DNA of 46,091 bases, from the NCBI RefSeq assembly GCF_003386095.1, contig NZ_QREG01000008.1, positions 159,692 through 205,782 on the forward strand. Direction: 5' to 3'. The notes below the pieces were generated by a model. That model worked only from the letters and a program-made list of their open reading frames with translations, ran no database searches and was not told the origin of the DNA. The position numbers were made by a program, and so were the translations under genes. This document shows, piece after piece, positions 34,287 through 42,912 of the stretch. This DNA comes from Marinoscillum furvescens DSM 4134 (GTDB taxonomy: Bacteria; Bacteroidota; Bacteroidia; Cytophagales; Cyclobacteriaceae). How positions within the stretch are numbered: position 1 is the stretch's first letter; the number at the start of each line of letters is the position of its first letter.

Positions 34287-36131
34287 TTATTGATCCATTT
34301 TCAATGCTTTTAGGTAGGCCTGATCATAATACTTTACCAGGTTAGACCAGTCGAAGAGTGTGGATGATGCTTCCGTTCTATTTCTCAGGTCTATACGATC
34401 TCGTCTACTCAGCCGCACGTAGTTGTACATTTTGTTGGCCAGGTTGCCGGCAGCTTCATCAAAGGACTTTTGATTTCTTTTTACCAGGTAAATACCCCTG
34501 CGGTCATGGTCTGGCACCTGCTCCTGCACATAATCACCAAAGCCGGCAAGGTCACTAGTGACTGTAGGCACTCCAGAAGCTATACACTCTAGAGGTGTAT
34601 AACCCCACGGCTCATAGTAGCTCGGAAACACCCCCAGGTGACAGCCCCTAACAAACTGGCCATACTCCATAGAAAACAGAGGGTTGGTGTAGTTGATAAA
34701 ATCCGGATGGTACACCACTTTTACCGGGTCCTCCTCATTGTTCACCAGATTTGACCTCCTCAAAAAATTGAGAATATCATCCGTGGCGTCATCGTGCAGA
34801 TTGTGTGTAATGACCGGCGGCAGGTTGTCTGACTTCCAGCTCTGTAGCGTACGCCTAAAACGCAGCTTCCAGTAGTCATCCACAAACTTATTGAGCTCTG
34901 GCAACTTGGTATCCTTATGGTTCACCGCATCGAATAGCAGTCGCTCACCCACCTGTTTTTTAATGGCATCTATTGTATGTCGAAATTCCTCCAACAAAGC
35001 ACGGCTGTGCAAAATCTCCGGGTTGATGCTGTAGTAAGGTCTTTTGGTAATAAAAAACATCACTACGGTAATATCGGATTTTTCGGTCTTCAACCGGTGG
35101 TTGAGACGGGCAAGAGCCTCCAGCGTAAGGTCATATCCTTTATTTAAAAACTCATACCTGCCAGAGGTGAAAAAGTATAATGTCTTATCCAGATCAAAAG
35201 TATAGCTGGAAAAGAAATGAGACATGGTAAAGGAGTGGATCTTATTCTTATTCTCAAGGTGCAGGTTTTGAAACTCATGCAAAGCTTCAAACCGCTGATT
35301 GTTGATCCCATTAGGCAAAATCACATCCGGGTTTCGGCCCAGCAGCTGGCGACACTCGGCAGCAGTCACCTCGCTCACCGTGCTAAACACGTGCGCCCCA
35401 TGTGCTGCGGCTCGCTCCAGCATGACATTCGACTCGATATTAAAATGACGCGCTTCTTTTTGCCAGTCTACAAACGGTAGGTGGTCATAAAACTGTGGAT
35501 CGTTCATGGCCAGATACCGCCCCAGCAAGGTGGCATGCGTAGTGAAAATCGTCTTTACAGGCACTTGCTCACGCCTTAGGTCTGGCAGCCCCGAAGCTGC
35601 CATCCACTCATGAAAATGCGCCAGTATCTCTTTGCTTCCTTTCACCTCAGCAGCCAGTTCGGACAGGAAAATTTTGACCATTTCCCCAAAAGCAAGCACA
35701 TCATTGAGCAGGTGATCATCTCCCGGCGTAGAAATACTGTGGTGCTCCCAAAGCAAATATTTGATTTCGCCCAGGCGATGCATCACACTCCCCAGATCAA
35801 AAAGGACAACTTTGGGCCTACCCGATACCAACCACACCCCATAGTGTACAGTATACCCATTGTCACGCATGCGCTGAACAGCCCTACCTATAGCATCCGT
35901 GGGCTCACCCTCTATCGGCTCAAACTCAGCTGCTACGTTTGACGGCATATATGGTCCCAGCAAGCAATAGTTTTCACCCCACTTGGGTACCACTGTAGGC
36001 ACTTTAGATCTGATTACTGTATAAATTCCTCCCACCTGGTTGAGCACTTCCCAGGCTATTTCCAAAAGTAGAGCATTTCCCGTTTGTGATTTTGTCAGTC
36101 TTCGTGGTGAGGTTTTTCCTTGTTTGGGCAT
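34287..36131 (-). CDS. Glycogen synthase, GT3 type
   Basis: The protein has 614 aa. It is of the GT3 (fungal/animal-like) family rather than the bacterial GT5 GlgA. LLLEIAWEVLNQVGGIYTVI, continuing RSKVPTVV, is the family start. LLGPYMP, HFHEWMAASGLPDLRR, FTTHATLLGRYLA, NIESNVMLERAAAHGAHVFS, LPNGIN, YFFTSGRYEFLNKGYDLTLE, GVFPSYYEPWGYTPLECIAS and GVPTVTSDLAGFG are diagnostic. It extends alpha-1,4-glucan from a nucleotide sugar in the cytoplasm; GT3 forms are usual in Bacteroidota. The eukaryotic regulatory arginine cluster is not obvious. An 8-bp inverted repeat lies 10 bases before the start. Confidence 0.95.
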   Translation of the reverse strand: MPKQGKTSPRRLTKSQTGNALLLEIAWEVLNQVGGIYTVIRSKVPTVVPKWGENYCLLGPYMPSNVAAEFEPIEGEPTDAIGRAVQRMRDNGYTVHYGVWLVSGRPKVVLFDLGSVMHRLGEIKYLLWEHHSISTPGDDHLLNDVLAFGEMVKIFLSELAAEVKGSKEILAHFHEWMAASGLPDLRREQVPVKTIFTTHATLLGRYLAMNDPQFYDHLPFVDWQKEARHFNIESNVMLERAAAHGAHVFSTVSEVTAAECRQLLGRNPDVILPNGINNQRFEALHEFQNLHLENKNKIHSFTMSHFFSSYTFDLDKTLYFFTSGRYEFLNKGYDLTLEALARLNHRLKTEKSDITVVMFFITKRPYYSINPEILHSRALLEEFRHTIDAIKKQVGERLLFDAVNHKDTKLPELNKFVDDYWKLRFRRTLQSWKSDNLPPVITHNLHDDATDDILNFLRRSNLVNNEEDPVKVVYHPDFINYTNPLFSMEYGQFVRGCHLGVFPSYYEPWGYTPLECIASGVPTVTSDLAGFGDYVQEQVPDHDRRGIYLVKRNQKSFDEAAGNLANKMYNYVRLSRRDRIDLRNRTEASSTLFDWSNLVKYYDQAYLKALKMDQ

Positions 36132-36680
36132 TTAGTTTAGGTTTAATCTATAAGATTAAAGAAAAGCAATTTTGTTTCTTTTTTTGAGTAAAAAGCAAAT
36201 TATCAATGGCAAAATGTAACCTTAACAATTGATCTCAGTATTTTTTTCGATAGACATGCAACTTTGCCCATGTCTTTTGCATCATCTACATGAGCATTTT
36301 ACTAAAAAACTGGGCTAACCTCCTATGAAAGGCTGCAAACTCATATTATTCATCCTACTGCTTTGCTTATTCGCATTTATCCGAGAGACGGAGCGTAGAG
36401 CCAGCCAGCTACAAGTCGTACAGACCATTACACATTACTTCCACCATATTTCAGAACAGGTTTCTGAGCCTCAAAATTTGCTTTTAGCAAATAGCCAATC
36501 TCATGTTGATTCCAGATGTGAATAATCCTATCGCATTTCTGTTAGTTTAAATTCATTGAATTATTGTATTTTTCCGCTAAGACTGTCTATGACCGTCCTA
36601 ACCCAGCGTGGAATAGCATACAGGTTTTATCAATCCCTCAGGGGAGAGTAGTAACTTTAAAAAGACATTCAACATTCATT
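36132..36680. other. Longest stretch without a firmly supported gene (549 bases)
   Basis: AT-rich intergenic region between two divergent genes. It contains the inverted repeat TTTAATCT-ATA-AGATTAAA (36142-36160), which may be an operator or leader hairpin for glycogen synthase, and a poly-T tract (36243-36248). CAACTTTG (36259-36266) is a -7 element with one mismatch. The only notable open frame is the 66-codon one at 36325-36525. I see no tRNA-like, riboswitch-like or repeat structure. Confidence 0.6.
36325..36525 (+). CDS. Possible small membrane or secreted peptide
   Basis: A 66-codon frame. The first 18 residues (MKGCKLILFILLLCLFAF) look like a signal peptide or membrane anchor, followed by a charged helix (IRETERRASQLQVVQTITHY) and a polar tail. 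It stands alone in a 549-base gap, 58 bases after a near-consensus -7 element. I know no homologue. A frame of this length in AT-rich intergenic DNA can occur by chance, so existence is uncertain. Confidence 0.3.
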   Translation: MKGCKLILFILLLCLFAFIRETERRASQLQVVQTITHYFHHISEQVSEPQNLLLANSQSHVDSRCE

Positions 36681-37601
36681 ATGGAAATCAACGAATCGTA
36701 CTCAGCCTTTTTAGACGTATGGCACATGGCCATGTGGTACCTCTTTATTGCTGCGATGGCTGTAGGCGGCATTGTACTGGTGGCCTACTGGTTACGGTAT
36801 GCTACAGCCACCAACCTTAAAACTAAACATGACATAGCTGGTGAATCTGAGATCAAAACATATCTCAACGTCAACTATATCCTCGCAGTAGGTATCTTTT
36901 TTCTTGTAAATACGACCTACGCCGAAACCATTATTCTGAGTCCTATCTGGCTTTTTGTGCGCATATTCATTGGAATGTGTATCGGTACGCTACATGCATA
37001 TATCGCATTTCTCATTTTTAAGTACTACTATCCAGGTCCTCTAGAGAAAAAGCTCAAAAAACTACGCTACACACCACGTGTAAACCCCAATACTGGCAAC
37101 CAAATGAAGCTCCTTAGCGAGGAAGAGGAAGATGCGTATTTGGACGAAGGCATGCAGGCTGAGGAAGATGCTTTCTCTGTAGACTATGATGTGTGGATAG
37201 ATGAAGAAACAGGAGAAACACACATAGAAAAATACAAAGGACACCTCAGCGCCTTTGAGTGTGACCGATGCGGGTTCCAGACCTTGAAGATCAACAAAGA
37301 AACCATCATCAAGCAACCAACGGAATTTGAAGATGGCCAGATCGAAAAAGAATACAAATGCTCCTACTGTGGGCGTATCAAGCGAAAAACACAAAATCTG
37401 GCTACCAAAGTAGACAAAGACGCTTCTGATGGCAAGCTAATTTCGGACCCTCTGGGACATGACAACCGTGTGGATACGGTGAAAATTGAAATCCATAGCA
37501 CTAAAGGTGAAAACAAGATTTTCGAATTCCAGAACGTAGACCAGGCGAAACACTTCCTCGAAGAGTTTGACTTGAAAAAGCTGGGCGATCAGGAAATGTA
37601 A
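36681..37601 (+). CDS. Membrane protein with cytosolic zinc ribbon
   Basis: The protein has 306 aa from ATG at 36681. A start 39 codons earlier adds a polar, unrelated stretch and is rejected. Three membrane helices lie at about 17-38 (MWYLFIAAMAVGGIVLVAYW), 63-81 and 90-116. An acidic segment follows (EEEEDAYLDEGMQAEEDAF, about 146-164), then a two-CxxC ribbon: CDRC (Cys194-Cys197) and CSYC (Cys227-Cys230), suited to bind one zinc. The tail is charged. The family is unknown to me. Because the ribbon sits on a long tail after three helices, it could bind protein or nucleic acid at the membrane. A strong terminator follows the stop. Confidence 0.85.
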   Translation: MEINESYSAFLDVWHMAMWYLFIAAMAVGGIVLVAYWLRYATATNLKTKHDIAGESEIKTYLNVNYILAVGIFFLVNTTYAETIILSPIWLFVRIFIGMCIGTLHAYIAFLIFKYYYPGPLEKKLKKLRYTPRVNPNTGNQMKLLSEEEEDAYLDEGMQAEEDAFSVDYDVWIDEETGETHIEKYKGHLSAFECDRCGFQTLKINKETIIKQPTEFEDGQIEKEYKCSYCGRIKRKTQNLATKVDKDASDGKLISDPLGHDNRVDTVKIEIHSTKGENKIFEFQNVDQAKHFLEEFDLKKLGDQEM

Positions 37602-37626
37602 CGACACATTACGTATCACCAATATC

Positions 37627-37659
37627 AATCCGCTCTTCTTTTGAGGAGCGGATTTTTTT
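37627..37659 (+). terminator. Rho-independent terminator after the zinc-ribbon gene
   Basis: AATCCGCTC (37627-37635) pairs with GAGCGGATT (37646-37654), followed by TTTTT. The T-run reaches into the stop codon of the convergent transporter gene. Confidence 0.88.
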
Positions 37660-38554
37660 ATGCACGCGCTTTTCTACCAGCACGATTGGCCAGAAAAACC
37701 CCAACTAACACCAGCGCAATTCCTATGACGTGGGCGGTAAGCAAAACCTCTCCATCCAGTACTCCCCAGCATACAGCCACTATGGGGATAATATAGGTCA
37801 CAGAAGAGGTGAAAACAGGGTCTGTAAGGCTTACTAGTTTATTAAAAATCAGCAGCGCAAATGCAGTACCCACGATACCAAGGGTGAGGATATACCCCGT
37901 CGCAAGTAGTGTGCCGTCTACTGTCATGAGCTTAGTAGTAAATTCACTAAAAAATAACAGCTGAATAGCGGCTAAAGGCCCTACAAACAACAAAGAGACA
38001 CTAGTAATCGTCATGGACTTGAGCCCATGTAGGTGATGCTTGATCACATTCAGGTTGAGTGCATACATGAGCGTGGCTGCTATCACAAATAAGGCGTAGT
38101 AATTAAACGACGACAAATCGCCTCCCGACCCTGCCATCACCAGCAAGGCTGTCCCCACAAAGCCTACTCCAATACCGAGAAACACCTGAGGGCGCTGTGA
38201 TTGTTTGTAAATGAGAAATCCGACCAGCATCGTAAACAAAGGCGTGAGCGCATTGAGTACTCCAGTGACCGAACTCTCCAGCCGGGTTTGCGCAATGGCA
38301 AACAAAAACGCAGGCAGAAAGCTACCCACAAAACCTACTGAAATCAGCGGGAGCAGATGGGCTCGCTTCACTTTCTTGAGGTTTTTGATAGCAAAAGGCA
38401 GTAAAACCAATGCCGCAGACAAGATACGCAAGCTGCCCACCTCCATAGAGGTGAGACCTAGCAGACCTTTTTTGATCAGGATAAAGGAGCTCCCCCAAAT
38501 CAGAGAGAGTCCGATGAGAAGGCCCCAGGCCTTCAGGGTGGGTTTTTGGGTCAT
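37658..38554 (-). CDS. DMT-superfamily (EamA) transporter
   Basis: The protein has 298 aa with ten predicted helices in two EamA repeats. The first repeat opens with GLLIGLSLIWGSSFILIKKG and the second with SSFNYYALFVIAATLMYALN. The P..T.L...L.GE-like element near the end (PIVAVCWGVLDGEVLLTAHV) is typical of RhaT/YdcZ-like exporters of amino acids or metabolites. The substrate is unknown. It starts 23 bases after dusB and could be in one transcript with it. Confidence 0.92.
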   Translation of the reverse strand: MTQKPTLKAWGLLIGLSLIWGSSFILIKKGLLGLTSMEVGSLRILSAALVLLPFAIKNLKKVKRAHLLPLISVGFVGSFLPAFLFAIAQTRLESSVTGVLNALTPLFTMLVGFLIYKQSQRPQVFLGIGVGFVGTALLVMAGSGGDLSSFNYYALFVIAATLMYALNLNVIKHHLHGLKSMTITSVSLLFVGPLAAIQLLFFSEFTTKLMTVDGTLLATGYILTLGIVGTAFALLIFNKLVSLTDPVFTSSVTYIIPIVAVCWGVLDGEVLLTAHVIGIALVLVGVFLANRAGRKARA

Positions 38555-38577
38555 AGTTGTCGTTGGGAAATAGTAGC

Positions 38578-39573
38578 TTAAACTACAGGCACCACATCAG
38601 AGAAAACTTCACTTACCTCAGCCAAAATGCCAGAGAGCTCCTCAAATGAGTCTGACTCTACCAATCGGGTGCGATAAGGCTTGAAGTTTGGAATACCACG
38701 GAAGTAATTGGTATAATGTCGGCGCATTTCAAAAATTCCTTTGCGCTCGCCTTTCCACTCCACTGAAAACTCCAGATGCCTTTTGGCTACTGAAACGCGC
38801 TCTTCTAGCGTGGGTGGTGCCAGATGCTCGCCGGTTTCCATGAAGTGTTTGATTTCATTGAATATCCAGGGATAGCCTATAGCTGCCCGCCCGATCATGA
38901 TACCGTCTACGCCATATTTTTCCTTGTACTCCACAGCTTTCTCAGGGCTGTCGATATCGCCATTTCCAAAAATTGGAATATGAATATCAGGGTGGTTCTT
39001 CACCTCCGCAATTTTGGTCCAGTCAGCCACACCCTTATACATCTGCTTGCGCGTACGTCCATGGATTGTCAGTGCCTGTATGCCCACATCCTGTAGGCGC
39101 TTGGCTACTTCCACTATCCGTATAGTACTATCATCCCACCCCAGTCGTGTCTTTACCGTCACGGGCTTATCCACTGCTTTTACGATCTCTGCAGTCATCT
39201 CCTGCATCTTGGGGATATCCAGCAAGATTCCTGCTCCAGCTCCTTTGCAGGCTACTTTCTTCACAGGACAGCCGTAGTTGATGTCGATAATTTCCGGATT
39301 AGCCTCCTCAGCAATAGCCGCAGCCTGCCGCATAGAGTCTATCTTATCTCCAAAGATTTGAATGCCTATGGGGCGCTCATAATCATAGATATCGAGTTTT
39401 TCCACACTCTTGGCTGCATCTCGTATGAGCCCTTCTGAGGAGATAAACTCCGTATACATCATGTCCGCACCGTTTTCTTTGCATACTGCCCTAAACGGCG
39501 GATCACTCACATCCTCCATGGGAGCCAGCAACAGCGGGAACTCCCCTACCTCTAAGTTTCCAATTTTGACCAC
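38578..39573 (-). CDS. dusB: tRNA-dihydrouridine synthase
   Basis: The protein has 331 aa. It reduces uridines in the tRNA D-loop using FMN and NAD(P)H. PLLLAPMEDVSDPPFRAVCK, DINYGCPVKKVACKGAGAGI (the second cysteine, in VACKG, is the catalytic acid), VTVKTRLGWDDS, LTIHGRTRKQMYKGVADW, FGNGDID and DGIMIGRAAIGYPWIF are all DusB blocks. It is divergent from the CPBP gene with 38 bases between starts. Confidence 0.95.
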   Translation of the reverse strand: MVKIGNLEVGEFPLLLAPMEDVSDPPFRAVCKENGADMMYTEFISSEGLIRDAAKSVEKLDIYDYERPIGIQIFGDKIDSMRQAAAIAEEANPEIIDINYGCPVKKVACKGAGAGILLDIPKMQEMTAEIVKAVDKPVTVKTRLGWDDSTIRIVEVAKRLQDVGIQALTIHGRTRKQMYKGVADWTKIAEVKNHPDIHIPIFGNGDIDSPEKAVEYKEKYGVDGIMIGRAAIGYPWIFNEIKHFMETGEHLAPPTLEERVSVAKRHLEFSVEWKGERKGIFEMRRHYTNYFRGIPNFKPYRTRLVESDSFEELSGILAEVSEVFSDVVPVV

Positions 39574-39592
39574 AGACTTAACGCTAATTTTG
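39565..39592 (+). promoter_or_regulatory. Promoter for the CPBP-DUF2007-cdsA operon
   Basis: TTTG (39565-39568), a 16-base spacer and TAATTTTG (39585-39592) match the Bacteroidota -33/-7 consensus; the spacer is a little short. The -33 box lies inside the first codons of the divergent dusB. The transcript would start about 15 bases before the ATG at 39612. Confidence 0.5.
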
Positions 39593-39611
39593 CCGTAAAT
39601 TTAGGGCAATT

Positions 39612-40556
39612 ATGAACAATATCCTCAAAAACACCACTACCGGCACTGAACCGGGATCTCCGTGGCTGTACCTATTGATATTGGGTGGTTATGTGCTAAC
39701 TGCCCTTTTTTTATTTAACTACCTGGGCCTGCTCATTGTCATGGGTATTTATGGCATTGATCACGCGCAGGCTTTGGCTCTTTTCACCAACCCATACACC
39801 AATGGGGACTCTAAAGTTCCTTTGCTGATCATTCAGGGTGTAACATCACTAGGTGCCTTCGTAATTGTACCATTCGCCTACATGAGATGGACACTCAGCA
39901 GCTCGGCAAGCTCCTTTTTCCAAACACCCACACCCGCCAGCAGACCGATGCTCATGACTGCCGCAATTGTTTTCTGCTTTATGGTGGCCAACAGCGTGGT
40001 TGTCGAGTGGAACCAAAACATAGACTTACCCGATTTTATTTCGGGATTTGAGCAATGGGCACAGAGCAAAGAAGCTCAACTAGAGCAGATCACCAGATAC
40101 CTTACCTCTTTCGATTCGCTCTCAGAGTTTTGGCTGGCCATGGTGGTAATTGCCGTACTGCCCGCAGTGGGTGAAGAACTCCTGTTTAGAGGCCTCGTCC
40201 AAAATCTTTTTGGTAAAGCATTTGCCAATCACCATGTAGCCATCTGGACAGCTGCCATTCTATTTGGCATGTTTCACTTACAGTTTTATGGTGTGGTGCC
40301 AAGAATCTTTTTAGGAGCTCTTTTCGGATACATTTATTATTGGTCTGGTCACCTTTCGCTGGCTATGGTAGGACATTTTGTCAATAATGGCCTGACACTC
40401 TGTATGCTATACGCTGCCCAGCTGGGCTATACGTCATTCGACCCAATGGACGATCAGGCCTCTCCTCCACTCTATGTTACTGCCTTATTTTTTGTGGTGG
40501 GTGGGGTATTGTTATATTTATTCAAAAATTACTTTGCGCTGACAAAAAATGCGTGA
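39612..40556 (+). CDS. CPBP-family intramembrane metalloprotease
   Basis: The protein has 314 aa with about eight membrane segments. The CPBP/Abi motifs are intact: GEELLFRGL (Glu188, Glu189, Arg193), FHLQF (His222) and GHFVNN (His255, Asn258/Asn259). The family includes CAAX prenyl proteases and many bacterial proteins of unknown target. It overlaps the DUF2007 gene by 8 bases, so the three-gene run to cdsA is an operon. Confidence 0.93.
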   Translation: MNNILKNTTTGTEPGSPWLYLLILGGYVLTALFLFNYLGLLIVMGIYGIDHAQALALFTNPYTNGDSKVPLLIIQGVTSLGAFVIVPFAYMRWTLSSSASSFFQTPTPASRPMLMTAAIVFCFMVANSVVVEWNQNIDLPDFISGFEQWAQSKEAQLEQITRYLTSFDSLSEFWLAMVVIAVLPAVGEELLFRGLVQNLFGKAFANHHVAIWTAAILFGMFHLQFYGVVPRIFLGALFGYIYYWSGHLSLAMVGHFVNNGLTLCMLYAAQLGYTSFDPMDDQASPPLYVTALFFVVGGVLLYLFKNYFALTKNA

Positions 40557-40755
40557 TTGGCAGACCGTATTTAGAGACACCCTTCAGTACCGGGCAGAAA
40601 TTGTGAAAGCCGTCTTGGAAGATCATAACATGCAACCCGTACTGCTCAACAAAAAGGACTCTGCCTACCAGTTGGGTTTTTTCGAAATCAAAGTAGCTCC
40701 TGAGCATGTGATTCAGGCTCTAAAACTTATAAACGACGACATCAACTTTGAGTAA
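40549..40755 (+). CDS. DUF2007-domain small protein
   Basis: The protein has 68 aa. RDWQTVFRDTLQYRAEIVKA, VLEDHNMQPVLLNKKDSAYQ and LGFFEIKVAPEHVIQALKLI match DUF2007, a ferredoxin-like fold resembling the PII/ACT class and called putative signal-transducing protein. The function is not established. It overlaps the CPBP gene before it and cdsA after it by 8 bases each. Confidence 0.88.
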   Translation: MRDWQTVFRDTLQYRAEIVKAVLEDHNMQPVLLNKKDSAYQLGFFEIKVAPEHVIQALKLINDDINFE

Positions 40756-41566
40756 ATTTACTGACCTCTACCAGCGTATCATTTCGGCAGCTGCCGGAGC
40801 GGCCATTATCATATCATCGCTGATTATCGGCGAATGGAGCTACTTTATTGTCTTTTTCACCATTTCCCTACTGGCTCAGTGGGAGTTTTACAGACTCATC
40901 AAGCTGCAAAGCTACCTGCCCATTCGACTGCTGGGTGTCACGATCGGCTCAGCGTTATTTGTACTCTCCTTTTTTGTATCTCGGGGCACACTAGACCCCA
41001 AATATTACTTTGCCATTTTCCCGGTGGCATCACTCATTTTTTTAGTGAAGCTGTATAAGAAAAACGACAACACACCTTTTCTCAATATTGCGTTGTTTTA
41101 TTTAGGCCTCACCTACGTGGCACTACCATTTGCCCTCATGAACGTGGTAGTGCACTACCATGGGTGGTACAGCTATGAAATCCTCCTGGGCCTTATGTTT
41201 ATCATCTGGGGCAGTGATACTGGAGCTTATTTTGCAGGAATTCGATTTGGAAAGCGTAAGCTCTTTGAGAGGCATTCGCCAAAAAAATCATGGGAAGGGT
41301 CTATTGGTGGAGCCGTTACAGCAGTGATATTTTCCATCATCATCAGCCGGTACAGCACCGGGCTAGAGATGTGGCAGTGGGTCTCCGTGGCATTCATTGT
41401 AGTGATTACCGGCACCTATGGAGACCTGGTAGAGTCCATGTTTAAGCGCACCATGCAGATTAAAGATTCGGGCACTTCTATACCGGGTCATGGAGGCTTT
41501 TTGGACCGATTTGACAGCTTAATTCTATCGGTTCCGTTCATTGTCGTTTTCCTCAAACTTTTCTAG
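40748..41566 (+). CDS. cdsA: Phosphatidate cytidylyltransferase
   Basis: The protein has 272 aa and starts with TTG at 40748, in an 8-base overlap with DUF2007. It makes CDP-diacylglycerol for phospholipid synthesis. SPKKSWEGSIGGAVTAVIFS and the signature MFKRTMQIKDSGTSIPGHGG, then FLDRFDS, carry the metal-binding aspartates of the family. About eight membrane helices are present. psd downstream uses a product of the same pathway. Confidence 0.95.
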   Translation: MSKFTDLYQRIISAAAGAAIIISSLIIGEWSYFIVFFTISLLAQWEFYRLIKLQSYLPIRLLGVTIGSALFVLSFFVSRGTLDPKYYFAIFPVASLIFLVKLYKKNDNTPFLNIALFYLGLTYVALPFALMNVVVHYHGWYSYEILLGLMFIIWGSDTGAYFAGIRFGKRKLFERHSPKKSWEGSIGGAVTAVIFSIIISRYSTGLEMWQWVSVAFIVVITGTYGDLVESMFKRTMQIKDSGTSIPGHGGFLDRFDSLILSVPFIVVFLKLF

Positions 41567-41585
41567 TTAAATCTGGGGAAAAACT

Positions 41586-41593
41586 TAGCTTTG
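41586..41593 (+). promoter_or_regulatory. -7 element TAGCTTTG for gdh
   Basis: Exact TAnnTTTG match 42 bases before the gdh ATG, with a TTTTC-type -33 region 23 bases upstream. This suggests that gdh has its own promoter inside the cdsA-psd run. Confidence 0.45.
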
Positions 41594-41635
41594 TGGCCAA
41601 ATAAACAATAACCCCAATTTAATTCTTATATAAGC

Positions 41636-42910
41636 ATGGCGTACATTGAACCTGCTCCTATCAAGGACAAAGGCAATCCTTTTGAGTCCATGATGTCGAG
41701 ATTTCACATTGCAGCCCAACACTTGGGTCTGGATGATGAAGTTTACAACGTTTTGAAATCCCCATCCAAACAAGTCATTGTTTCACTCCCCGTTACTATG
41801 GACAATGGCTCAATCAAAGTATTTGAAGGGTACCGTGTGATTCACTCCAACATCCTGGGACCGTCTAAAGGTGGCATCCGTTATGACATGGATGTAAATC
41901 TGGATGAAGTAAAAGCACTGGCCGCATGGATGACGTGGAAGTGTGCCGTGGTAGACATCCCCTATGGTGGAGCTAAAGGAGGCATCAAGTGCAACCCCAG
42001 AGAAATGTCTCCCGGAGAAATAGAACGACTCACACGTGCCTTTACTCAGGCCATGCATGAGATCTTCGGGCCAGACAGAGACATCCCTGCTCCGGACATG
42101 GGCACAGGTCCTCGCGAGATGGCCTGGCTGATGGACCACTATTCCCGGTCTCAAGGCATGACAGTAAACTCCGTAGTAACCGGCAAACCGCTAGTACTTG
42201 GTGGCTCACTAGGACGCACGGAGGCTACTGGCCGTGGAGTAATGATATCGGCCCTTGCCGGCATGGAAAAGATGAAAATCAATCCATTTAAAGCTACATG
42301 CGCGGTGCAGGGTTTTGGAAACGTCGGCTCATGGGCTGCAAGCCTACTGGAAGAACGTGGCGTGAGTATCGTCAGCGTATCGGACCTTTCGGGTGCTTAT
42401 TACAACAAAGATGGCATCAAAATACAGGAGGCCATCAACTACCGAAACATGAACAACGGCTCACTGGAGGGCTTTACCGGAGCAGAAAAGATCGATCCGG
42501 AAGAGCTGCTACTGCTAGAAGTAGACGTACTCGTGCCAGCAGCTGTAGAAGATGTCATCACTGAAAACAACGCCCACCAGATCAAAGCCAAGCTGATAGT
42601 AGAAGGTGCCAATGGCCCTACTTCTGCTAAAGCTGACGCTATTCTCAATGATAATGGTGTGATGGCTGTGCCCGACATTCTGGCCAATGCTGGTGGAGTA
42701 ACTGTATCTTATTTTGAGTGGGTGCAAAACCGTCTTGGCTACAAATGGACGGCCGAGCGTGTAAACCGCCGATCAGACAGGATCATGAAGACTGCTTTCG
42801 ATAAAGTATACGAAACAGCTCAAGAGTATAATGTATCGCTGAGAATAGCTGCTTATATTGTAGCTATAGATAAAGTCGCCAAAACCTATAAATACCGAGG
42901 AGGATTCTAA
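41636..42910 (+). CDS. gdhA: Glutamate dehydrogenase (Glu/Leu/Phe/Val family)
   Basis: The protein has 424 aa, the size of NAD-type bacterial GDHs. GYRVIHSNILGPSKGGIRYD is the substrate-binding start, WMTWKCAVVDIPYGGAKGGI contains the active-site lysine, and PAPDMGTGPREMAWLMD contributes the catalytic aspartate. The Rossmann part begins at CAVQGFGNVGSWAASLL (GxGxxG) with DLSGA after the second strand. It interconverts glutamate and 2-oxoglutarate plus ammonia. psd follows after 2 bases. Confidence 0.95.
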   Translation: MAYIEPAPIKDKGNPFESMMSRFHIAAQHLGLDDEVYNVLKSPSKQVIVSLPVTMDNGSIKVFEGYRVIHSNILGPSKGGIRYDMDVNLDEVKALAAWMTWKCAVVDIPYGGAKGGIKCNPREMSPGEIERLTRAFTQAMHEIFGPDRDIPAPDMGTGPREMAWLMDHYSRSQGMTVNSVVTGKPLVLGGSLGRTEATGRGVMISALAGMEKMKINPFKATCAVQGFGNVGSWAASLLEERGVSIVSVSDLSGAYYNKDGIKIQEAINYRNMNNGSLEGFTGAEKIDPEELLLLEVDVLVPAAVEDVITENNAHQIKAKLIVEGANGPTSAKADAILNDNGVMAVPDILANAGGVTVSYFEWVQNRLGYKWTAERVNRRSDRIMKTAFDKVYETAQEYNVSLRIAAYIVAIDKVAKTYKYRGGF

Positions 42911-42912
42911 AA

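Noticed and set aside
42439-42687. Serine/threonine-rich minus-strand frame
   Set aside because: It is the complement of GC-rich gdh codons, which gives long Ser/Thr runs by composition alone.
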